Shown piece after piece: positions 1 through 6,925 of a DNA stretch of 6,960 nt. The notes under the pieces were generated by a model that saw only the letters and a list, made by a program, of their open reading frames with translations, ran no database searches and was not told where the DNA came from. Position numbers and translations under genes: made by a program. Source of the stretch: Lachnospiraceae bacterium (GTDB lineage: Bacteria; Bacillota; Clostridia; Lachnospirales; Lachnospiraceae); assembly GCA_022798035.1 (NCBI GenBank), contig JAAWLS010000129.1, forward strand, positions 1 through 6,960, read 5' to 3'. Each line of letters starts with the position of its first letter. Positions within the stretch are counted from its first letter, which is position 1.

Positions 1-1199
1 ACGATTTTACTTCTATTATGGACAGGCATGGCAGAGACGCCATTGCAGTGGATTCTCTGGGCAGCGGAATACATGGAGCGCCGGAAAGGCCGAGAGAAGG
101 ATTTGACGCAATTCCTATGTGGGTGGCTGACATGAATTTTCCCACTGTGCCCACTGTTTTGAAAGCTGTGACAGAGCGGGTGAAACATCCGGCTTTTGGA
201 TATTTTATGCCCACAGAAGAATACTATCGTGCAATTATTCAATGGCATACAGTCAGAAACGGCGTCAGGGAATTGACGGAGGAGTGCATTGGATATGAAA
301 ACGGAGTGTTAGGCTGTGTAATCTCCGCTTTGACTTCCTTTGCGGCCCCGGGGGACAGCGTGCTGCTGCACAGTCCCACCTATATTGGATTTACAGAAAG
401 TATAGAAAATAATGGGTATCAAATCATTCACAGTCCCTTGAAAAAAGATGAAAACAACATCTGGCGGATGGATTATGAGGATATGGATGAGAAATTGAAA
501 AAACATCACATTCATGCAGCAGTGTTCTGCAGCCCCCACAATCCCTGCGGGCGTGTATGGGAGCGCTGGGAAATTGAAAAGGCCATGGAAGTATACAGGG
601 AGAACGACTGTGTGGTGATTTCGGATGAGATTTGGTCTGACATTATACTGAATGCTCATAAGCATATCCCCACCCAGTCTGTCAGTGAGGATGCCAGAAA
701 CCGGACAATTGCGGTGTATGCACCCAGCAAGACTTTTAACCTGGCAGGGCTGGTGGGAAGCTATCATATTATCTACAATAAATATCTTCGGGACCGGATA
801 CGCGCTAAGGGAAGCAAGTCCCATTACAACAACATGAATGTGCTCTCCATGCATGCATTGATAGGGGCCTATCAGCCGGAAGGGCATGAATGGGTGGATG
901 AACTGTGCCAGGTGTTAAGCGAAAATGTTAATTTTGCCTGTGATTATATAGAAAAAAATTTCCCCGGCGTGCGGCTGAGCAAACCGGAGGGGACTTACAT
1001 GTTATTTTTGGACTGTGCCAAGTGGTGTGAGGAGCACAAGAAGTCTATGGATGAACTGCTGAAATCAGGATGGGACGTGGGCGTGGCCTGGCAGGACGGC
1101 AGAATTTTTCACGGAGACTGGGCAATTCGTATGAATCTGGCTCTTCCCCGTAAAAAAGTGGAGGAGGCATTTGAACGTCTGCGCAGATATGTATTTTAA
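1..1199 (+). CDS. MalY/PatB family PLP-dependent C-S lyase / aminotransferase, 5' partial
   Basis: Fold-type I PLP enzyme of the MalY/PatB branch, expected in the cytosol to cleave C-S bonds of cystathionine or cysteine conjugates (pyruvate, ammonia and a thiol as products); some relatives act as aminotransferases. Reading is open from base 3 and gives DFTSIMDRHG before and across the ATG at 18, matching the extreme N-terminus of MalY (family start resembles M-F-D-F...DRHG). The true start is therefore a few codons upstream of the window and the ATG at 18 is internal. Counting from that ATG: substrate-binding segment IPMWVADMNF (32-41), PHNPCGR with Asn175, SDEIWSD with Asp203 for the PLP nitrogen, Tyr234, Schiff-base Lys238 in APSKTFNLAGL, and carboxylate-binding Arg371 in IRMNLALP. 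Length to the C-terminus (about 393) is normal for the family and all key residues are intact. Exact substrate cannot be read from sequence. It appears to be a housekeeping neighbour of the cassette downstream. Confidence 0.93.
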   Translation, partial: DFTSIMDRHGRDAIAVDSLGSGIHGAPERPREGFDAIPMWVADMNFPTVPTVLKAVTERVKHPAFGYFMPTEEYYRAIIQWHTVRNGVRELTEECIGYENGVLGCVISALTSFAAPGDSVLLHSPTYIGFTESIENNGYQIIHSPLKKDENNIWRMDYEDMDEKLKKHHIHAAVFCSPHNPCGRVWERWEIEKAMEVYRENDCVVISDEIWSDIILNAHKHIPTQSVSEDARNRTIAVYAPSKTFNLAGLVGSYHIIYNKYLRDRIRAKGSKSHYNNMNVLSMHALIGAYQPEGHEWVDELCQVLSENVNFACDYIEKNFPGVRLSKPEGTYMLFLDCAKWCEEHKKSMDELLKSGWDVGVAWQDGRIFHGDWAIRMNLALPRKKVEEAFERLRRYVF

Positions 1200-1208
1200 G
1201 AGATTTTC

Positions 1209-1217
1209 TGGTATAAT
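1209..1217 (+). promoter_or_regulatory. Extended -10 promoter element (TGGTATAAT)
   Basis: A perfect TATAAT at 1212-1217 is preceded by TGn at 1209-1211, the extended -10 form common in Bacillota. No convincing -35 hexamer lies 16-18 bases upstream (the 17-bp-spaced hexamer is ATGTAT), so it would rely on the extended -10. A start of transcription near 1223-1225 is predicted. It begins ten bases after the stop of the upstream lyase gene and is the only promoter-like site seen before the two-gene cassette, so it probably drives that cassette through a leader of roughly 190 bases. Functional status is inferred. Confidence 0.55.
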
Positions 1218-1237
1218 AGGAAGTAGGAAGATAGTAC

Positions 1238-1291
1238 ATGCAGCGCATTTTTTATCTTATAGGAAATTCCTTTGTATTTCCTATAAGATAA
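1238..1291 (+). CDS. Possible 17-residue leader peptide in the structured leader
   Basis: A short frame, MQRIFYLIGNSFVFPIR followed by TAA, starts at ATG 1238. An AGGAAG at 1225-1230 sits seven bases before the start, a good Shine-Dalgarno match and spacing. The frame is unusual in that the whole 1249-1294 inverted repeat lies in or directly at the end of it, so translation would melt that hairpin. Size, position behind a promoter and placement ahead of an intrinsic terminator are those of attenuator leader peptides. Against it: the predicted transcription start is almost on top of the Shine-Dalgarno, and the palindrome itself forces both arms into the reading frame. The peptide has no similarity that I can name with confidence. 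Confidence 0.35.
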   Translation: MQRIFYLIGNSFVFPIR

Positions 1292-1294
1292 AAA
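1249..1294. repeat. Perfect 19-bp inverted repeat with 8-base loop
   Basis: Arms 1249-1267 (TTTTTATCTTATAGGAAAT) and 1276-1294 are exact reverse complements with loop 1268-1275. The outer ends are U on the 5' side and A on the 3' side of the transcript, the reverse of an intrinsic terminator, and this holds on both strands, so it should not terminate in either direction. An inner palindrome AGGAAATTCCT (1261-1271) overlaps the left arm. A perfect AT-rich stem this long in an intergenic region is either a regulatory hairpin of the leader RNA or part of a small dispersed palindromic element; one window cannot tell them apart. Confidence 0.85.
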
Positions 1295-1310
1295 GCTCTC
1301 CAGGCAGGAT

Positions 1311-1361
1311 GCGCAGCTCGCGGAGATGATATTTATTGCTATGCAATACCGCTCGCGCGCG
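1311..1361 (+). other. GC-rich imperfect stem-loop in the leader
   Basis: An inner stem TATTGC (1334-1339) with GCAATA (1343-1348) around a 3-base loop is nested inside GCGG (1320-1323) with CCGC (1349-1352); outer GCGC (1311-1314) can pair with the GCGC runs between 1355 and 1360. The pairing is interrupted by an unpaired 5' side at 1324-1333. The segment ends in an eight-base alternating CG run (1354-1361) that abuts the terminator stem. It is a moderately supported RNA structure by eye; no folding energy was computed. Confidence 0.4.
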
Positions 1362-1388
1362 AAGAATGCGTGTAGCGCATTCTTTTTT
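1362..1388 (+). terminator. Intrinsic (rho-independent) terminator upstream of the cassette
   Basis: Stem arms AAGAATGCG (1362-1370) and CGCATTCTT (1376-1384) pair perfectly over nine bases around loop TGTAG, and the transcript continues into a run of T through 1388. On the minus strand the stem is followed by a CG run, so it acts only in the + direction. It ends 29 bases before the start codon of the next gene, leaving no room for a promoter between them. It may simply end transcripts from the upstream lyase gene, or it may be the decision point of an attenuator that controls the cassette. Confidence 0.85.
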
Positions 1389-1404
1389 ACAGAATTAGAT
1401 AAAA

Positions 1405-1411
1405 AAGGTGG
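1405..1411 (+). promoter_or_regulatory. Ribosome binding site of the DUF4062/TPR gene
   Basis: AAGGTGG lies six bases before ATG 1418 and differs from the AAGGAGG consensus at one base. It fixes 1418 as the start, and the protein immediately after it begins with the expected first strand of the N-terminal domain (IKIFLASS). Confidence 0.8.
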
Positions 1412-1417
1412 ACAAAC

Positions 1418-4183
1418 ATGAAGAAAGAACGAACGATAAAAATTTTTCTGGCGTCGTCGATAGAGGAATTTAAAAATGAACGTCAGGAACTGATGGCATT
1501 TTTCGGCTCAGTAAATAATAAACTCCGCAAAAGCGGCATTTACATTGAATTGGAAAAGTGTGAAGATATGAGCAGCGCCGTTCCACTGAAGAGAAAACAG
1601 GATGATTATAATGAGTACATAAAAAACAGCGATTATCTGATTATGTTGATTGGCAGGGATGTAGGGAAATATACACTAGAGGAGTTTGATGTGGCATTGG
1701 AGCATTTCCTAAAATACAGGACTCCGACAATTCTTCCGTATTTCAAAAAAGTTCCAGAGGGAGAACAGGTACAGAAGAGGGTTCTTGATTTTGAGAAACG
1801 GCTGGTCAAACAGTTGGGACATTATGTTCACGACCCCTACTCACATCTGAGTGAAATTGAAAATGATGTTTTGCTGACAATTTTTGAAGGTCTGGGAGTG
1901 CAGGATGGGCAGCTGCTTTTGAATGAACAGCAGGTGATGTCATTGGAAGATGTGCCGTTTTATAAGGGAAATAAGGCATTGCAGCAGAAAATAGAACAGA
2001 AAAAGAGACTGGAGGAAGAATATATTGCGGTTATACGAAAACTTAGCAAGACTCCGTCGTCGAAGGATTTGCTGGGAAAAAAAGAAGAGCTTGAGAGAGA
2101 AAGAGGAACGCTTCAGAGAGCAATTGACCAGATGGAGACAGATATGCTGCAGGAACATAGGGAGATGCTGCAAAAACGACAGCTGGGAATACGTTTGAAC
2201 TGGCGTGAAAAAGAGGCGAGAGACTTTGTGTGTAATGACGGAGATTATGAGAGTGCAAAGAATCTGCTGCGGGATGCCCAGTGGGAAGAGGAAGTCAGTC
2301 TGTCTGGAAAGAAGATGGAACTGTGCACCGAAGAGCAGAGGGAACAGCAGCTGGTGGAAATCCGCAGATACATTTTCGGGAAAAAGACTTTAATTTCTTA
2401 TATAAAAGCAACAGGATTAACCCCGGAAAGCGTGGATGAAATCAAGGCTATATATGAGAATCTCGCAGAGAAGGCGGTAGCGTACCAGACAGAGCAGAAA
2501 GTATTACAGGAGTATGCGGAATTTCTGATGAAGCAGAACTGTCTCGAAGAAGGGATAGCGGTGGCGGAGAAACTGCGGCAGTACTATAAAAATGACGAGA
2601 AAACGCGGAATAAAGATAAAGCAGAACTTCTTCTGCGGCTGTCAGATTTGTACTATGAGGTTGTCAAATTGAAAGAGAGCCAACAGTGTCTTTCAGAGGC
2701 CTTGGAAATTATTCCCATTATAGCCAATGACCTTGAAAGGGAAGGCCTGAGAGCCCTGGCAAATAGGAAAATGGGAAGGGATTTGTGGGAGATAGAGGGG
2801 CCGGATAAGGCACAGAAATGGATAAGGGAAGCGCTGGACATCAGTACCAGCCTGTCCAATCAGAATCCCCAGGATGGCACATTGCGCTGGATTTTAGGAA
2901 ATGTGATGGGCATATATGCAACACTAATGAACAAGATAGGCGAGAAGAAAGAAACAGAAAAATTTTATGAGAAATCTATAAAAATCTATGGGGATTTGGC
3001 AAAAAACTATTCGGATTCTTCCTGGTGCAGTCTGTTTCCTGACCGTGAGAATATGGCATGCAGCCTGCAGAGTGTTTGTAGGAATTATGCAATTTTTCTG
3101 AATAGGATGAACCGCAGAGAGGAAGCAGAGAAAGTGAGTCGAAAGGCATTGGAAGTCGGGCGTTCTATTGCTGCCAGAAACCCTCAGGCCAATGAGGCTC
3201 AGATGGCTCTATTATGCAGCTTCATAGCAGGAATATCATGCGCTGAAAAACGCTATAAAGAGGCGGAAAGTCTGTACCGGGAGGCCCGGCCGCTTTATAA
3301 ATCTTTGACTGTTATAAATCCCAGACGTTATGGGGATGCTGCCATAATAAATACTACAAAGATGGCAAAGCTTTTAGAACAGAAAAAACGCGAATCATAT
3401 GTTTCTCCTTTGGATGATTCTTATGAGGGAGAGGAGGCTTTGGAACTCTACAGGGAAGCGCAGTCACTTTATGATGAAGAAAATTATATAGGCAGGCGTC
3501 CATATTTTAACTTTGTAAACGCGAAAGTTCAGCTTGGAACGGCAGCTGAGATGTCCAGGGCTGCATCTAGGTTTGTCCCCAAAAGAGACTCAGGGTATGT
3601 GAAAAGGAAAATGGGCGACAAATGGGTGGAATACGCGGGTTCTGAAGCTGAACGTATATTGGGACGCCGCTGGGAACATAGAGGACTGTTGAGACTGGTA
3701 AAAGAAGGGAAGATAATAAGCGTGGAGGAATGGCTGAAATCCAAGCCTCCGGAAGAACTGGGAATAGAGACAAGGGATATGAGCTGGGAGGAATGGCTGG
3801 AATCCAAGCGTTATCCATATAAGATAATAGAAACTTTCATTCAGACAGCATTGAACAACTTTCAAAGTATGAAGAAAAGCGAGAACTACGCATGGAATAT
3901 TCTCGTATGTTACGAAGAATGGGGTACTGTGTTGTGGAAGCTGATGAACCGGGTCGAAGAAGCGGACGAGATGTATAAGGAAGCCTGTGAAATGGCGGTA
4001 CAGTATGAGAATGATAACACTTATAGGATGAGGGTTTCTGGCATTTACCTGAAGCGGGCAATGACATTGGCAGCTATGAACCGTATGGAGGAATCAAAAG
4101 AATATATGCTCAAGTCGAGGAAGTGTGAGGAATGTTATAAGAAGTCAGAAACAGAGGGAAAAGCAGGAGGAAAACCACGATGA
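1418..4183 (+). CDS. DUF4062-like/TIR-like N-terminal domain with coiled coil and TPR-like repeats; candidate immune-type sensor/effector
   Basis: A 921-residue soluble protein with no signal peptide or membrane segment. Residues 6-110 fit a DUF4062-like domain: strand IKIFLASS, then EEFKNERQEL, ELEKCED (44-50), strand YLIMLIG (73-79), and YTLEEFDVAL (85-94), where Glu88 or Glu89 lies in the place of the acidic residue that TIR/deoxyribosyltransferase-like folds use on nucleotides. Residues about 186-256 are a charged heptad-rich coiled coil. From about 365 to 690 and 805 to 905 there are paired amphipathic helices of TPR type, e.g. CLSEALEII, KWIREALDIS, KFYEKSIKIY, EKVSRKALEV, EMYKEACEMA. 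The stretch 700-800 is not TPR-like and carries a small duplication. Its stop codon overlaps the start of the next gene (ATGA), so the two are coupled. Seen: domains and coupling. Known: such domains occur on scaffold proteins in bacterial conflict systems. Inferred: TPRs sense a trigger and the N-terminal domain signals or acts on a nucleotide. No tested function is recognised. Confidence 0.8.
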   Translation: MKKERTIKIFLASSIEEFKNERQELMAFFGSVNNKLRKSGIYIELEKCEDMSSAVPLKRKQDDYNEYIKNSDYLIMLIGRDVGKYTLEEFDVALEHFLKYRTPTILPYFKKVPEGEQVQKRVLDFEKRLVKQLGHYVHDPYSHLSEIENDVLLTIFEGLGVQDGQLLLNEQQVMSLEDVPFYKGNKALQQKIEQKKRLEEEYIAVIRKLSKTPSSKDLLGKKEELERERGTLQRAIDQMETDMLQEHREMLQKRQLGIRLNWREKEARDFVCNDGDYESAKNLLRDAQWEEEVSLSGKKMELCTEEQREQQLVEIRRYIFGKKTLISYIKATGLTPESVDEIKAIYENLAEKAVAYQTEQKVLQEYAEFLMKQNCLEEGIAVAEKLRQYYKNDEKTRNKDKAELLLRLSDLYYEVVKLKESQQCLSEALEIIPIIANDLEREGLRALANRKMGRDLWEIEGPDKAQKWIREALDISTSLSNQNPQDGTLRWILGNVMGIYATLMNKIGEKKETEKFYEKSIKIYGDLAKNYSDSSWCSLFPDRENMACSLQSVCRNYAIFLNRMNRREEAEKVSRKALEVGRSIAARNPQANEAQMALLCSFIAGISCAEKRYKEAESLYREARPLYKSLTVINPRRYGDAAIINTTKMAKLLEQKKRESYVSPLDDSYEGEEALELYREAQSLYDEENYIGRRPYFNFVNAKVQLGTAAEMSRAASRFVPKRDSGYVKRKMGDKWVEYAGSEAERILGRRWEHRGLLRLVKEGKIISVEEWLKSKPPEELGIETRDMSWEEWLESKRYPYKIIETFIQTALNNFQSMKKSENYAWNILVCYEEWGTVLWKLMNRVEEADEMYKEACEMAVQYENDNTYRMRVSGIYLKRAMTLAAMNRMEESKEYMLKSRKCEECYKKSETEGKAGGKPR
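3723..3809 (+). repeat. Short imperfect in-frame direct repeat (63-bp period) inside the TPR gene
   Basis: Bases 3723-3746 recur at 3786-3809 with 22 of 24 positions identical, offset by exactly 63 bases (21 codons). Both copies encode EEWL-x-SK (residues 770-776 and 791-797). It looks like a small recent in-frame duplication in the non-TPR insert of this protein. Confidence 0.75.
4165..4170 (+). promoter_or_regulatory. Ribosome binding site of the RyR/Rossmann gene (AGGAGG)
   Basis: A consensus AGGAGG sits within the last codons of the upstream gene, nine bases before ATG 4180. It decides the start: the nearby ATG at 4184 is in another frame. With the ATGA overlap it indicates translation by re-initiation or coupled initiation. 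Confidence 0.85.
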
Positions 4184-6903
4184 ATGAAGGTGAAAATACA
4201 AATGATAAGAGAAATTTGAAGGTTTTATACGATGGGGAGGCGGCCATTCAGTACCATCTTTATCAGCATCCCTTATACCATTTTCTGTCTGAAGAAGACG
4301 AATCTCTGAATGTTCTGGTGGTTGGATTTGGAAATTATGGACAGAAATTTCTGGATATCTGCCTGCAGACTGGCCATGTAAAGAAAAAAAACCTGCGTGT
4401 GACAGTCATATCGGATGACAGTGCAGAGGAAAAGCAGTATCTGGCAGAGCGGCCGGAACTGGCAAATTTTTATAAGATTGTGGACAAAGATACCGAAGAG
4501 GAGGCAGAGAGCCAGCAGACCAGGGAAGAGGATGATACGCCTACGGATTTCGGCGGTATTTATGGAACCATTATTTTTGAGGTGGCGAAACTGGAAAAGG
4601 ATAACCAAAAAGCCAACGCAGATATCCTGCAGAATCATGTTATGTGTGAGCACTACGATGCGCATTATGCATTTATTGCGCTGGGAGAGGACTTGCTGAA
4701 TCAGGCTGCAGCAAAGGCGTGTGAAAGTGTGGTTGACAGCCTGGAGCTGCAGTGCATGGTGAGCTATGTGCAGGAAGGGAAAACTTCCATTTCCGGAGAT
4801 AATGATAATCTGCAACCAGTCTTTGTCAATGAGGATGTCAGAAAGCTGCCGCTGCATTCTGAGATTGAGAGGATGGCGTTCAATACACATCTTATCTGGG
4901 AAAAGAGCCTGAATATAGATTACCGGCTGGTGCGCACAGAATTCCGCAGGCCCTATAACCACTATTCCTGCATGTCTCATGTTCTATTTTTAAAGTATAA
5001 ACTCTACCATGCGGGAATTGACCTGGAATATTGCAGCTTTGAGAAGGCGGCAGAAATTTTTCAGGAGAAGGTGCTGGGAGAAGGGGAGACCTGTATTGGA
5101 CTGAAAAATGAGCTGGTGTGGATGGAACACCGCAGATGGGTGACAGAGAAGATATGCAAAGGCTGGCGGCGTATTTCTAATCTTAGAGACTGCCGAAACG
5201 GAGGTATGAGAGACGAGAGACGGAAATGTCACGTGTGCATTCTGCCCAGCAGCCCCAATCAGAACCTTGCAGATGAATATAAGAAAAATCCTGCTTTTTG
5301 GGACAAAGTGTCGGAAGGAAAATTAAATAAATTAGATGAGCTGGACCGTGTATCGGTGAGGCTTCACAGGATGTTTATGAAAGAAGCGGAGAAGGTCAGG
5401 AAAGAGAATCTGCTCAACTGCAGGAATTTTTCCATTATCCGCGATTTGGTGGAGAAGGATGAATCTGCCATGGCTGCATTTCAGGAATGGTTTGTATGCC
5501 TGAAAGATATCTGGAATGCAGACAATAAAAAAGTGTGGCTTTACAAGGGCCTGAAAAATAAACTGCTCCAGGCAGCAGAGAATTTGTCGGATATTGATGG
5601 GAAATCCTTAAAAGAACAGGTGAAAGCATTGGAGACGAGGTTCTATCCGATATTGGCCAGTATGGAATACCGGGACTACAAACTGGATGATGTGGCGTTA
5701 GTGGAAAACATTCCTTTTGTGCTGACATATACGCAGTCTTTGTACCTTGCAGTTCCCTTTGTGGCAAGTAGTGATAACTCGAAAATATTTCAAAATACGG
5801 CTTCTGCTATGGTCAGCAATCCTGCGCGTATCCTGTATCTCTGCTCTGTGAAGGAAAAGAGCGATGTGCTGGAGATAAAGGAAACGATACCTTATGTTAT
5901 GGCTTATCTGAAGCGCAAACAGGTCAGAGCAAAGGTGGAATTTGTCATTGTCCTTACAGAAGAGATGTTGTCCTGTGTGCAGCAAAATTTAGAGAGCGTG
6001 GGAGAACAGTACAAAAAAAGAATAAAACAAATCAAGTATATAGCAGCACCGACGGAAGAAGAAATGCCTGCTAAGTTGGAAGAATATCTGGCAGAGAGAA
6101 AGAAGAGAAGGAAGGAGTTTGTGGTAGAGCGGAATAAAACTGAGCTTTCGGCGCTTATGGAGGGAGCAGGAGTCTATCAAAGGTTTCCTAATTTCCGCTT
6201 TGATTCCGCTGCCATGAAGTTCCGTTCCCTGACACAATGTGATTTGCTTGGCTATATCCGGAAATTTCCATATTTTACGGTGGCAGATATGGTGTCCCTG
6301 CGGCGTTCCGGCAGTAAAATCAGCAGACAGCCGGAATTTTTTGCCGAGTATAAGGAATTATGGGAAAAATATTGTGAGAATCCAAGAACTTGGAAAGCGT
6401 TTTGCGCAGCTTTGGGGGATTCTGCAAAGAACCATGATATCATTGCATCTTTTGAGCGCAGAGCGGGCAGAGAGAAAGACGAGGAGCGGGAATATCGGTA
6501 CATCCTTCCATTTTCCTGCAAAAAAAGTGTTTCCAAAGTGATAGAATTTTTGAAGAAAAATAAGGTTTGTGAAGAGGGAAGCAGGGTAAACCGTTATGCA
6601 ACCGATTCCTGCGAGGTTATTATTGCTGACAAGTACGGTTACCGCAGAAAATATGACAGGCTGTTTGCAGATGTTTACACACTGATGGAAGAGGATGCCA
6701 TAGATGTTTTTCTGAATGCAAGGGAGCATATCATATATGTTGTTTTTGACAGCCTCCATGCTGTCAACGTTTCCATCGGCGCCAACCGAAGCGGATTCAA
6801 CGATTTATTGGGATTTTTCCAGAAGCGGGGATATATTATCAACGTCGAGTCTGAGGAAAAGAACAGCAATAACAGAAGCAAGCAACAAAAAAAGAATATA
6901 TGA
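4180..6903 (+). CDS. Rossmann (TrkA-N-like) + RyR-like domain protein with second Rossmann-like segment
   Basis: A 907-residue cytosolic-looking protein. Residues 42-200 form a Rossmann domain: NVLVVGFGNYGQKF holds Gly49, Gly51 and Gly54 of GxGxxG, a second strand RVTVISDD ends in acids suited to bind a ribose, and AHYAFIALGEDLLNQAA resembles the later strand-helix of TrkA-N domains. Residues about 306-400 match a bacterial RyR-like domain: ELVWMEHRRW (311-320), KGW (327-329), a conserved His (351) before CILPS, then LDELDRVSVRLHRM (385-398). Residues 508-625 show a further strand/helix pattern (ILYLCSV, KVEFVIVL, IKYIAAP) that is Rossmann-like; a CARF-type fold is possible but unproven. Residues 655-890 are unassigned and the tail is basic. 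The start is set by AGGAGG and the ATGA overlap with the partner gene. Inferred role: nucleotide- or NAD-derivative-responsive partner of the TPR protein. No nuclease, protease or pore motif is evident. Confidence 0.8.
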   Translation: MNEGENTNDKRNLKVLYDGEAAIQYHLYQHPLYHFLSEEDESLNVLVVGFGNYGQKFLDICLQTGHVKKKNLRVTVISDDSAEEKQYLAERPELANFYKIVDKDTEEEAESQQTREEDDTPTDFGGIYGTIIFEVAKLEKDNQKANADILQNHVMCEHYDAHYAFIALGEDLLNQAAAKACESVVDSLELQCMVSYVQEGKTSISGDNDNLQPVFVNEDVRKLPLHSEIERMAFNTHLIWEKSLNIDYRLVRTEFRRPYNHYSCMSHVLFLKYKLYHAGIDLEYCSFEKAAEIFQEKVLGEGETCIGLKNELVWMEHRRWVTEKICKGWRRISNLRDCRNGGMRDERRKCHVCILPSSPNQNLADEYKKNPAFWDKVSEGKLNKLDELDRVSVRLHRMFMKEAEKVRKENLLNCRNFSIIRDLVEKDESAMAAFQEWFVCLKDIWNADNKKVWLYKGLKNKLLQAAENLSDIDGKSLKEQVKALETRFYPILASMEYRDYKLDDVALVENIPFVLTYTQSLYLAVPFVASSDNSKIFQNTASAMVSNPARILYLCSVKEKSDVLEIKETIPYVMAYLKRKQVRAKVEFVIVLTEEMLSCVQQNLESVGEQYKKRIKQIKYIAAPTEEEMPAKLEEYLAERKKRRKEFVVERNKTELSALMEGAGVYQRFPNFRFDSAAMKFRSLTQCDLLGYIRKFPYFTVADMVSLRRSGSKISRQPEFFAEYKELWEKYCENPRTWKAFCAALGDSAKNHDIIASFERRAGREKDEEREYRYILPFSCKKSVSKVIEFLKKNKVCEEGSRVNRYATDSCEVIIADKYGYRRKYDRLFADVYTLMEEDAIDVFLNAREHIIYVVFDSLHAVNVSIGANRSGFNDLLGFFQKRGYIINVESEEKNSNNRSKQQKKNI

Positions 6904-6925
6904 GATGATTGGATGAGGGTAGCAA

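Noticed and set aside
18..20. ATG at 18 as the start of the MalY/PatB gene
   Set aside because: The frame is open upstream to base 3 and encodes DFTSI, which continues the conserved family N-terminus (DF...DRHG); there is no room to see an RBS, and the real start is before the window.
309..887. A 192-codon minus-strand open frame inside the lyase gene
   Set aside because: It lies opposite conserved PLP-enzyme motifs including the Schiff-base lysine region, and its translation has no recognisable domain.
1249..1294. The 19-bp inverted repeat as an intrinsic terminator of the upstream gene
   Set aside because: The stem is AT-rich and is followed by A, not T, on both strands; T-runs lie on the 5' side only.
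1200..1417. CRISPR array, tRNA or insertion sequence end in the intergenic region
   Set aside because: There are no regularly spaced repeats, no cloverleaf with conserved T-loop bases and no transposase; the structure is explained by hairpins and a terminator.
4273..4980. A 235-codon minus-strand open frame inside the RyR gene
   Set aside because: It is antisense to a clearly coding frame with recognisable domains, has no RBS or family motifs, and its residue make-up is that of a complementary-strand shadow.
5710..5769. Hydrophobic stretch IPFVLTYTQSLYLAVPFVA (residues 511-529 of the RyR protein) as a membrane helix
   Set aside because: It contains several polar residues and prolines, is followed by alternating strand/helix segments, and fits a buried core strand-helix better than a transmembrane segment.
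6358..6759. Minus-strand open frame of 133 codons near the end of the RyR gene
   Set aside because: Shadow of the coding strand; no RBS, promoter or known motif.
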